The notes beneath the pieces are model-generated. The model was not told where the DNA came from, searched no databases, and saw only the letters and a program-made list of their open reading frames with translations. This document shows positions 14,223 through 21,444 of a DNA stretch of 24,315 nucleotides, in pieces; within the stretch, counting starts at the first letter, position 1; each line of letters begins with the position of its first letter. Origin of the DNA: an uncultured Dorea sp. (GTDB lineage: Bacteria > Bacillota_A > Clostridia > Lachnospirales > Lachnospiraceae); assembly GCA_910579015.1 (NCBI GenBank), contig CAJTRO010000023.1:32256-56570 (forward strand). Direction: 5' to 3'. Position numbers and translations under genes: made by a program.

Positions 14223-16094
14223 CTATCTCGAAATTTTTTTGATTTTTTTATTGAGTTCTTTTGGCTGATAGTACTTTTTGTCCAGACCAAGAGCAAAAAT
14301 GGCATTCAGGCTAGTACATACCTGCGAGTTGTTATAAGTTGACATGTAACACATATCTTCCAGGTTTGCTACTTCCATATTATTTAAAGTTTCCATGATC
14401 TGGTCAATGGTAAAGTGTGTCCCATATCGATTCAGCTTTGTTTCCAGCAGCCGGTATAGCAAAAGGGCTGTATAGCAAATCATGAAATGTGCAACGATGC
14501 GCCTGGGTTTCTGGTGATATACCGGGCGTGCAGAAAGATTTGTTTTGGTGATTCGGAAACAGTCTTCTATTTTATACCTGTTGGAACTGATTTCTATGAT
14601 TGTTTTTGCATCTTCCTCCAGATTCGTGGCTACAGCATAAAAGCCATCATACTTTTCTTCTTCCTCTATGACATTCTGGTTAATTTCATACAAATCGCTG
14701 ACCTCTTCTCCGCTTTTTGTGGAAGAAGTCCTTTTAATGAAACGCGTGATGTCATGCGGCCCTTTTTTATAGGTTTCAGGATCCAGGTTTGCAAGCAGTT
14801 TTTTTGCCCGTTCAATTTGGCGGTTACGGATATAACGCTGATATTCCATCATTTTCCTGGAAAAGGTAATGATAACATTCTGTTTTACCGTGGCCTTTGA
14901 TTTTACTTTTATGGTTTTTCCATTTTTTAATTTTTTTTCTTCATAAAGCCCCAGGTCAAAAGCACTATCCGCATTTATGATCTTGTAAGCTCTGTCATTG
15001 TATAACTCCCTGTTTTCAGGGGCGAACCTGTCAAAAGCTTTCATGTCTTCGATTGTGACAGGCACATCGGAGGAAAGAAGCCTGTAATCGTAATCGTTAA
15101 AAACAGCTTTCTTTAAACGGCCGGAAAGTTTCTTTATGGATTGCGTAACAATAAAGGCACGTCCTCCCATAGAATTGAAAATTCGGATACCAAGTGAACC
15201 AAGCCCCGCATCCGCACAATAAATAAACTTCTTTTGCTTAAACATCTGTGTGAGTTTCCGTTCTAAAGGGATAGCAGTTGTCTGTTCATTGTCCGAACCG
15301 GAAGTAATGCACATGGAAAGTGGGATGCCGTCAGAGTCCATAAAGAGCCCCATTTCAACAATAGGATTCGGACGGTGTTCTTTAGAAGGGCCATACTTAC
15401 GGAGCCCCTTGGTTACTTCACCGGTTACTTCATCCACATAATCTTCATCTTCAGTCTCCGTTTCGAAATAGTAATTCGTACAGTCATAGAAACAAACAGA
15501 AGTGTTTCTTTTTATAATGTGCTTACTTTTATCAAAAAGGTGGTTGATGTATTCATCGTAATGTTCTGCCATGAGATCCATGGTACGCATGATGTGGATG
15601 TAATCAAACTCTGGCCGTTCATAAAAATTTCCCAAGTGCTGCAGCGTCCCGAGTTTGGAGTCAGGCTTAAGGATGCGTGCGCAGGTAAGGAAACGGTTTA
15701 TGAGATTCGGGTCAAAGGTAATTTTAGATTCAGCCGTTATGGAATCGAAAAATGAATGGACTTCCAGGTCATGATAAAGGTGCTGAAGGAAAAAATAACC
15801 AATGTTAAGCCGTTGGCTGGAAGAAACGACAGAACCAGAAGCCTTTAATTTTTCAGCAAAGTTAATGTTAAGTTCCAAAGAAACCTGTTTTTTATGTTTA
15901 GCCTCCTCATTATATTTAGCGACCTGCTCTTTCGCATAAGAGAGCGGGTCATCGGTTATCTTTAGAAGGTCTGAATAACGTCCGATTCTTGCGATATTTT
16001 TTGTTGTAGTTTTTTTTCCATTTCTTATGCCGATCTGAACAAAGTAGGTCGGGTTTTTAGATTTTCTGTCATACCAAAGTTTCATACCTTTCAT
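14223..16094 (-). CDS. Transposase, IS1634 family (IS4 superfamily, DDE type)
   Basis: A 623-residue transposase with no frameshift or internal stop. The likely catalytic triad is Asp204 in FYDCTNYYF, Asp295 in YCADAGLGS and Glu510 in NRYKIEDCFRITK, where the Y/R-x-IE-x-F pattern is typical of the IS4 superfamily; the long insert before the Glu fits the beta-strand insertion of that group. The size matches IS1634-type transposases. The first ATG (16094) overlaps the -10 TATAAT, so it cannot be used from that promoter; the fourth codon, ATG at 16085, would then start an almost leaderless mRNA (620 residues). Activity is plausible but unproven. Confidence 0.92.
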   Translation of the reverse strand: MKGMKLWYDRKSKNPTYFVQIGIRNGKKTTTKNIARIGRYSDLLKITDDPLSYAKEQVAKYNEEAKHKKQVSLELNINFAEKLKASGSVVSSSQRLNIGYFFLQHLYHDLEVHSFFDSITAESKITFDPNLINRFLTCARILKPDSKLGTLQHLGNFYERPEFDYIHIMRTMDLMAEHYDEYINHLFDKSKHIIKRNTSVCFYDCTNYYFETETEDEDYVDEVTGEVTKGLRKYGPSKEHRPNPIVEMGLFMDSDGIPLSMCITSGSDNEQTTAIPLERKLTQMFKQKKFIYCADAGLGSLGIRIFNSMGGRAFIVTQSIKKLSGRLKKAVFNDYDYRLLSSDVPVTIEDMKAFDRFAPENRELYNDRAYKIINADSAFDLGLYEEKKLKNGKTIKVKSKATVKQNVIITFSRKMMEYQRYIRNRQIERAKKLLANLDPETYKKGPHDITRFIKRTSSTKSGEEVSDLYEINQNVIEEEEKYDGFYAVATNLEEDAKTIIEISSNRYKIEDCFRITKTNLSARPVYHQKPRRIVAHFMICYTALLLYRLLETKLNRYGTHFTIDQIMETLNNMEVANLEDMCYMSTYNNSQVCTSLNAIFALGLDKKYYQPKELNKKIKKISR

Positions 16095-16121
16095 TATATC
16101 ATAGTTTCACGTGAAACACAA
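16093..16121 (-). promoter_or_regulatory. Transposase promoter
   Basis: On the minus strand TTGTGT (16121-16116) and a perfect TATAAT (16098-16093) are separated by exactly 17 bp. The predicted start (about 16086) is next to the ATG at 16085. The spacer contains a parS-like palindrome that also overlaps the last bases of the -35. Confidence 0.6.
16103..16118. promoter_or_regulatory. parS-like ParB binding site in the IS
   Basis: The minus strand reads TGTTTCACGTGAAACT, identical to the canonical bacterial parS TGTTTCACGTGAAACA at 15 of 16 positions, with a perfect 14-bp palindrome core GTTTCACGTGAAAC at 16104-16117. By established knowledge, chromosomal ParB/Spo0J binds this sequence. It lies between the -35 and -10 of the transposase promoter. 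That ParB binds here is inference. Confidence 0.7.
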
Positions 16122-16154
16122 CACCATACAACAAAGTAATTTTGAAAATTTGAC

Positions 16155-16182
16155 AAAAAAATACAGACTTTATGCGGTCTGT
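16155..16182 (-). terminator. Terminator shielding the transposase from read-in
   Basis: ACAGAC (16163-16168) pairs with GTCTGT (16177-16182), and on the minus strand is followed directly by ATTTTTTT (complement of 16155-16162). It lies between the right IS end and the transposase promoter, where it would stop transcripts entering from outside. The stem is short (6 bp). Confidence 0.55.
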
Positions 16183-16201
16183 GACGATTTTTCTTTTAAT
16201 T

Positions 16202-16211
16202 AAGTGTTAAA
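16202..16211 (-). repeat. IS right terminal inverted repeat (candidate)
   Basis: AAGTGTTAAA, the exact complement of 14131-14140, lying 108 bp upstream of the transposase reading frame and 52 bp before the -35 of the EF-G-like gene. Confidence 0.55.
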
Positions 16212-16262
16212 CTCCCGTGAAAAAGTATAGTTATAATTAAATTGTAAACCTGCATAAAAGAG

Positions 16263-16291
16263 TTGTAATACCCTGATTTTTTTAGTACAAT
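16263..16291 (+). promoter_or_regulatory. Promoter of the EF-G-like gene
   Basis: TTGTAA at 16263-16268 and TACAAT at 16286-16291 with a 17-bp spacer; predicted start near 16298. It lies outside the IS right end, so the gene kept a promoter after the insertion. The ribosome binding site AAGGAGG begins at about 16317. Confidence 0.6.
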
Positions 16292-16333
16292 GTAAACATG
16301 AGATTTTACCAAGTATAAGGAGGCACCGAAAAT

Positions 16334-18409
16334 ATGAAGGTTTACAGAACTGACGAGATCAGGAACGTTGTTCTCTTAGGACATGGGGGGAGCGGCAAGA
16401 CAAGCCTTGCTGAAGCGATGGCTTATGTATCAGGAGCGACGAACCGTATGGGGAAGATCACAGACCATAATACGATCAGTGATTTCGATAAAGAGGAACA
16501 GAAGAGAGAATTTTCAATCAGCACGACTCTGATACCGGTCGAGTGGGAGAAGGCGAAGATCAATATCTTAGACACGCCGGGCTATTTCGATTTTGTAGGA
16601 GAGGTTGAGGAAGCTGTCAGTGCGGCAGACGCGGCGGTGATCGTGGTTTCAGGCAAGGCCGGAGTGGAAGTCGGGACGGAGAAGGCGTGGGAGATGTGCG
16701 ACAAGTATAATCTGCCGCGTATGATCTACGTAACGGAGATGGATGTGGACGACGCAAGCTTCCGTCAGGTTGTGGAAGATCTGAACGACAGATACGGCAA
16801 GGTGATCGCACCGCATTTCCAGCCGATCCGAGAGAATGAGAAGCTGGTTGGTTATGTCAACGTTATCAAGAATGCCGGCAGACGCTATACCGGCATCGGC
16901 CAGAGAGAAGAATGCGAGATCCCGGATTATTGTAAGCCGAACCTTGAGAGTTACCGTGAGAAGCTTCTGGAGGCAGTTGCAGAGATCAGCGACGAGTACA
17001 TGGAGCGTTATTTTGCGGGAGAGGAATTCTCCGTAGAAGAGATCCGCGCGGCGATGCGTACCGAGGTTATGGAAGGACGGATCGTGCCGGTTGCCATGGG
17101 TTCGAACGTGCAGGCACAGGGCGTTGCCAACCTTCTGTCAGATATCGTAAGATTCTTCCCGAGTCCGGACTGGAGAGAGTGCGCAGGTATCAACCGCAAG
17201 ACCAATGAGATCTACGAGGCGGATTATGACTTCGCGAAAGCGAAATCAGCCTATGTGTTCAAGACGATGGTCGATCCGTTCATCGGCAAGTATTCCTTCG
17301 TTAAGGTATGTTCCGGTGTACTGAAGGGTGAGGATACACTCTACAACGCAGATACAGAGACGGATGAGAAGCTTGGCAAGATCTATACTATGATGGGGAA
17401 TAAGCCGGTAGAGGTGAAGGAATTATTCGCAGGCGATATCGGAGCGATCGCCAAGCTTACGAATACGAAGACCGGCGATACGCTGTCCGCGAAGGCTGCG
17501 CCGATACTCTTCGGAAAGACAGAGTATTCCAAGCCGTATACATATATGAAGTATGTGACCAAGAACAAAGGTGATGAAGACAAGGTTTCACAGGCTCTCC
17601 AGAAGATGATGGCAGAGGACATTACCTTGAAGGCTGTGAATGACAGCGAGAACCGCCAGACCTTGATCTATGGTATGGGCGATCAGCATCTTGAAGTTGC
17701 TGTCAGCAAGCTGTTAGAGAGATACAAATGCGAAGTTACACTGGAGACGCCGAAAGTTGCGTTCCGCGAGACGATCCGGAAGAATTCCGACGTAGATTAC
17801 AAGTATAAGAAGCAGTCCGGCGGACACGGACAGTACGGACATGTAAAGATGAAGTTCGCATCGTCCGGCGATCTGGATACACCGTATGTTTTCGAAGAGA
17901 CTGTAGTCGGCGGCGCAGTTCCGAAGAACTACTTCCCGGCTGTGGAGAAGGGACTTCAGGAATCTGTGATCAAGGGACCTCTTGCAGGATATCCGGTAGT
18001 CGGCGTCAAGGCAACGCTTTATGACGGATCCTATCATCCGGTAGATTCCTCCGAGATGGCGTTCAAGACCGCTACGGTCCAGGCATTCAAGAAGGGCTTC
18101 ATGGAAGCAGGTCCGGTGCTCTTAGAGCCGATCGCTTCGATCAAGGTTGTTGTTCCTGACGATTACACAGGAGATGTTATGGGCGATCTGAATAAGAGGC
18201 GCGGCCGTGTTCTGGGCATGAACCCGATCGCAGGCGGATTACAAGAGATCGTGGCCGATATCCCGATGACAGGCGTGTTCGGGTATTGTACGGTACTGCG
18301 TTCCATGACAGGCGGAAGAGGAACCTATTCCTATGAGTTTGCGCGCTATGAGCAGGCTCCGTCCGATGTACAGGAGGCGGAGATCGCTAAGAGGGCGGCT
18401 GAGGAGTAA
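16334..18409 (+). CDS. fusA2: Elongation factor G-like translational GTPase (EF-G2 type)
   Basis: A 691-residue paralogue of EF-G with all the usual domains: GTPase (about 1-280), domain II, and the C-terminal domains III-V (GHGQYGHV..., SSEMAFKTATVQAFKKGF, MGDLNKRRGRVLGM). The GTPase motifs differ from canonical EF-G: G1 is GHGGSGKTS (16-24), G3 is DTPGYFDF (80-87) with Tyr84 where EF-G has the catalytic His, and G4 is TEMD (134-137) rather than NKMD. As far as I know the Tyr is a trait of the EF-G2/FusA2 branch, which is not the main translocase; its exact job is unsettled. It is a single gene with its own promoter and terminator. Confidence 0.9.
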   Translation: MKVYRTDEIRNVVLLGHGGSGKTSLAEAMAYVSGATNRMGKITDHNTISDFDKEEQKREFSISTTLIPVEWEKAKINILDTPGYFDFVGEVEEAVSAADAAVIVVSGKAGVEVGTEKAWEMCDKYNLPRMIYVTEMDVDDASFRQVVEDLNDRYGKVIAPHFQPIRENEKLVGYVNVIKNAGRRYTGIGQREECEIPDYCKPNLESYREKLLEAVAEISDEYMERYFAGEEFSVEEIRAAMRTEVMEGRIVPVAMGSNVQAQGVANLLSDIVRFFPSPDWRECAGINRKTNEIYEADYDFAKAKSAYVFKTMVDPFIGKYSFVKVCSGVLKGEDTLYNADTETDEKLGKIYTMMGNKPVEVKELFAGDIGAIAKLTNTKTGDTLSAKAAPILFGKTEYSKPYTYMKYVTKNKGDEDKVSQALQKMMAEDITLKAVNDSENRQTLIYGMGDQHLEVAVSKLLERYKCEVTLETPKVAFRETIRKNSDVDYKYKKQSGGHGQYGHVKMKFASSGDLDTPYVFEETVVGGAVPKNYFPAVEKGLQESVIKGPLAGYPVVGVKATLYDGSYHPVDSSEMAFKTATVQAFKKGFMEAGPVLLEPIASIKVVVPDDYTGDVMGDLNKRRGRVLGMNPIAGGLQEIVADIPMTGVFGYCTVLRSMTGGRGTYSYEFARYEQAPSDVQEAEIAKRAAEE

Positions 18410-18463
18410 GAATTTCCGGCTGGCAGAGAACAAAAGATTACAAATTACTTAAGAATAGAAGAA

Positions 18464-18484
18464 AAGCCCGTAAGGGCTTTTTTT
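18464..18484 (+). terminator. Intrinsic terminator of the EF-G-like gene
   Basis: AAGCCC-GTAA-GGGCTT at 18464-18479 runs straight into a T tract ending at 18484: a compact 6-bp stem with a tetraloop, 54 bp after the stop codon. Confidence 0.85.
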
Positions 18485-18497
18485 CTTAGTACAAAAG

Positions 18498-18506
18498 TGC
18501 TATAAT
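18498..18506 (+). promoter_or_regulatory. Extended -10 promoter of trkA-trkH
   Basis: TGCTATAAT: a perfect TATAAT at 18501-18506 preceded by the extended -10 TG at 18498-18499. No good -35 is seen; the expected place falls in the T tract of the preceding terminator. Predicted start near 18513. Confidence 0.55.
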
Positions 18507-18581
18507 CTCTTTTGCCATGATGGGATACAAGAGGATGTGTTGTCCGGTAAGCCATACATGGTAAATACAAGAGAGGTATGG

Positions 18582-19955
18582 ATGAGGATCAAAGAAATGA
18601 AGATAGTGATTATTGGTGACGGTAAGGTCGGGCATAAGCTGACAGCCCAGTTATCAGAAGAGGACTATGATATTGTTTTAATTGATCAGAATGCGGGAAA
18701 ACTAAAGGAAGCGGTGAACCAGCTCGATATTTTCTGTATTACGGGTAACGGTGCGGATATCGAGGTGCAGAAGCAGGCGGACGTGCCGCGTGCGGATCTG
18801 GTGATCGCCTGTGCTTCTATGGATGAGATGAATATGCTGTGCTGTCTGCTTGCCAAACGGCTGGGAGCAAAGCATACGATAGCAAGAGTGCGTAATCCGA
18901 TCTACTACCGGCAGATTGATTTCTTTAAGGAGGATCTGCATCTGAGTATGGCGGTTAATCCTGAATTGTCGGCGGCAAATGAGATTGCGAGGATCCTTTT
19001 GTTTCCTGAGGCGAGCAAGGTGGAGACCTTCATGAAGGGCAGAGTGGAGCTTGTAGAGCATGTGTTAAAGCCGGGAAGTCCGCTGGCGGGGCTGTCTCTG
19101 GCGGCAATTGATCAGAAGTTCCGTATGAATATTCTGGTTTGTGCGGTCAAGAGAGGAAGTTCGGTTTTTATCCCGGACGGAGATTTTGTACTACAGGAAG
19201 ATGACAGGCTGCATATTGCGGCAGGACACCAGAATCTCAGGTCATTTTTCAAGTCTCTGGGGCGTAAGAACACCAAGATCAAGAGGGTGATCATCTGCGG
19301 CGGAGGGAATCTGTGCTTCTATCTTACGCGCCAGCTTCTCGAAGCAGGGATGCAGGTGAAGATCATCGAGAAGAATGAGCAGAAGTGTGAATACCTGTGC
19401 GAGGCGCTCCCAAAGGCCACGATCATACAGGGAGACGCGGCGGACCATGATCTTTTGATAGAGGAAGGGATCCAGGACACGGACGCAGTGGTTGCACTGA
19501 CGGGCATGGATGAGGAGAATATCATCATGTCATTGTTTGCAAAGGCTCAGGGGGTAGACAAGATTGTCGCCAAGGTGAATGAGGATTCCAGGGCGCAGAT
19601 GGTGGAAGGGCTTGGGATTGACAGTATCGTTTCCGTGAAGGGCGCGGCGGCCGACGAGATTGTGAATTACGTAAGAGCGAGAAAGAATTCCTTCAGTAAC
19701 GCCGGTGTAGAGACAATCTACCGTCTGCTGGGCGGTAAAGTGGAGGCGATGGAATTTATCATCAAGCAGAAATGCGACTTTACCAATATCCCGCTTAAGA
19801 ATCTGCCTACCAAGCCGAATCACCTGATCGCGTGTATCGGAAGAAAACGCAAGATCATTATCCCAGGCGGTGAGGATCATATAGAGGTTGGAGACAGCGT
19901 GATTGTAGTTACCAAAGAGCACATTATTAATAAATTTACAGACATACTTGCATAG
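18582..19955 (+). CDS. trkA: Trk potassium uptake regulatory protein TrkA
   Basis: A duplicated RCK (TrkA-N/TrkA-C) protein that binds NAD(H) or nucleotide and gates the TrkH channel at the inner face of the membrane. The first Rossmann motif is GDGKVG at residues 12-17, and the second, weaker one is CGGGNLC at about 239-245. A distal TrkA-C segment ends VGDSVIVVTKEHI. The frame is open back to a GTG at 18537, but TrkA proteins begin MKIVIIGDGKVG, so I chose the ATG at 18582 with AGAGGT just upstream; the ATG at 18597 is the other reasonable start. trkH follows 19 bp after the stop. Confidence 0.93.
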   Translation: MRIKEMKIVIIGDGKVGHKLTAQLSEEDYDIVLIDQNAGKLKEAVNQLDIFCITGNGADIEVQKQADVPRADLVIACASMDEMNMLCCLLAKRLGAKHTIARVRNPIYYRQIDFFKEDLHLSMAVNPELSAANEIARILLFPEASKVETFMKGRVELVEHVLKPGSPLAGLSLAAIDQKFRMNILVCAVKRGSSVFIPDGDFVLQEDDRLHIAAGHQNLRSFFKSLGRKNTKIKRVIICGGGNLCFYLTRQLLEAGMQVKIIEKNEQKCEYLCEALPKATIIQGDAADHDLLIEEGIQDTDAVVALTGMDEENIIMSLFAKAQGVDKIVAKVNEDSRAQMVEGLGIDSIVSVKGAAADEIVNYVRARKNSFSNAGVETIYRLLGGKVEAMEFIIKQKCDFTNIPLKNLPTKPNHLIACIGRKRKIIIPGGEDHIEVGDSVIVVTKEHIINKFTDILA

Positions 19956-19974
19956 GGGAGACGTAAAAGCAGTT

Positions 19975-21420
19975 ATGAATACGAAGATGATACGGTATAT
20001 ATTGGGGAAGATGCTGGGGGTGGAGGCGGTCCTGCTTTTGCTGCCGGCGCTGGTATCCCTGATCTACCGGGAATTTAGCGGTGTGTTTTTCCTGGTTCCT
20101 GCGGGGATTGCAGGAGTGATCTTTCTGCTGATGGGGATGAAGAAGCCTGAAAACAGGAATATTTATGGGAAAGAGGGCATGATTATTGTTGCGAGCGCGT
20201 GGATTCTGTGGTCCGTGTTTGGCGCCCTGCCGTTTTCGCTTTCGGGGAGCATTCCGAATTATCTGGATGCGTTTTTTGAGACGGTATCCGGGTTTACGAC
20301 GACAGGATCTACGATTCTTGAGGATATCGAGGCGCTGCCTCAGGGAATGTTGTTCTGGCGGAGCTTCACCCACTGGATTGGAGGCATGGGAGTGCTGGTA
20401 TTCGTGCTGGTGCTGACGACGCTGGACAAGAAGAATACGATGTACCTGATGCGGGCGGAGGTTCCGGGGCCGGAGAAGGACAAGCTGGTGCCCAAAACCA
20501 TGTCGACAGCCAGGATCCTCTACGGGATGTATTTTGGGATGACGGCGATAGAGGTGATTCTTCTTCTGCTTGGAGGACTGAACCTGTTCGACAGCCTGAT
20601 TTTTTCCTTTGGTACGGCGGGAACCGGTGGATTTGCCAACTATTCGGCGAGTGTGGGATATTATAACAGTGCGTATATTGACGGCGTGATCACGATATTC
20701 ATGATTCTGTTCGGCGTGAATTTTAACCTGTACTTTTTTCTTCTGATGAGAGACTGGAAGCCCGTCTGGAAGAATGAGGAGTTAAAGACTTATCTGTTAC
20801 TGATCCTGTCGGCTTCTTTGCTGATCACACTGAATATGAACCATCTGTATGCCAATCCCTTGAAGGCATTCCGGTATGCAGTCTTTCAGGTTGCTTCTAT
20901 CATTACGACTACAGGGTACGCCACAGCGGACTATACTCACTGGCCCATGTTTTCCCAGTGCGTGCTCCTGCTTCTGATGATCATAGGCGCCAGCGCGTCT
21001 TCCACGGGAGGCGGTATGAAGGTTGCGCGCTTTATGATGATGGCAAAATGCGTCAGACGAGGGATTACACAGATGATACACCCCAAGGCTGTCAGTATCA
21101 TCCGGATGAACGGAAAGAAGGTGGACACAGACGTGCTTACGAATCTGTATATCTACCTGATGGCCTATATAGGGATCGTTGCAGGCTCTGTCCTGCTGGT
21201 GTCCATTGATAACATGGACTTTGGAACCACATTCAGTTCGGTCCTGACGACGCTTAACAATATCGGGCCGGGTATTGAGGCGGTGGGGCCGAACGGTAAC
21301 TTCGCACATTTTTCGCCACTGTCGAAGCTGGTATTCTGTTTTGACATGCTGGCAGGGCGGTTAGAGATATTCCCGTTCCTTATGTTGTTCACTGCTTCAG
21401 CATGGAACCGGAAGTTCTAA
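19975..21420 (+). CDS. trkH: Trk potassium uptake membrane subunit TrkH
   Basis: A 481-residue polytopic membrane protein forming the K+ channel that pairs with TrkA. Four pore-loop filter motifs appear in order: SGFTTTGST (about 105), GTAGTGGFAN (about 213), TTTGYATAD (about 311) and NNIGPGIE (about 428), each with the expected glycine. It keeps the usual TrkH length and ends soon after RLEIFP. Its ribosome binding site is poor: GGGGAG lies about 14 bases before the ATG, so translation may depend on coupling to trkA. The reading frame is open to a TTG at 19948, which I do not favour. Confidence 0.94.
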   Translation: MNTKMIRYILGKMLGVEAVLLLLPALVSLIYREFSGVFFLVPAGIAGVIFLLMGMKKPENRNIYGKEGMIIVASAWILWSVFGALPFSLSGSIPNYLDAFFETVSGFTTTGSTILEDIEALPQGMLFWRSFTHWIGGMGVLVFVLVLTTLDKKNTMYLMRAEVPGPEKDKLVPKTMSTARILYGMYFGMTAIEVILLLLGGLNLFDSLIFSFGTAGTGGFANYSASVGYYNSAYIDGVITIFMILFGVNFNLYFFLLMRDWKPVWKNEELKTYLLLILSASLLITLNMNHLYANPLKAFRYAVFQVASIITTTGYATADYTHWPMFSQCVLLLLMIIGASASSTGGGMKVARFMMMAKCVRRGITQMIHPKAVSIIRMNGKKVDTDVLTNLYIYLMAYIGIVAGSVLLVSIDNMDFGTTFSSVLTTLNNIGPGIEAVGPNGNFAHFSPLSKLVFCFDMLAGRLEIFPFLMLFTASAWNRKF

Positions 21421-21444
21421 GGGTATATTTTTTAAGGAGATTAT

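Larger units (their letters stand above)
14131..16211 (-). mobile_element. Insertion sequence, IS1634/IS4-type, apparently complete
   Basis: About 2.08 kb holding one full-length transposase on the minus strand. The only matching ends I find are TTTAACACTT at 14131-14140 and its exact complement at 16202-16211. Minus-strand terminators lie inside both ends: one behind the transposase (14141-14189) and one between the right end and the transposase promoter (16155-16182). No clean target duplication was found, so the exact borders are approximate. It sits between the AAA/nuclease gene and the promoter of the EF-G-like gene, and breaks no visible gene. Confidence 0.7.

Noticed and set aside
16103..16118. 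parS site as a marker of the chromosome origin
   Set aside because: No dnaA, parB, gidA or DnaA-box cluster is present and the site lies within the IS, so the window is not called an origin region.
14123..16219. Target-site duplication of the insertion sequence (TCCC on both sides)
   Set aside because: Only 4-5 of 8 bases agree and the match is not flush with the inverted repeats, so it is not good evidence.
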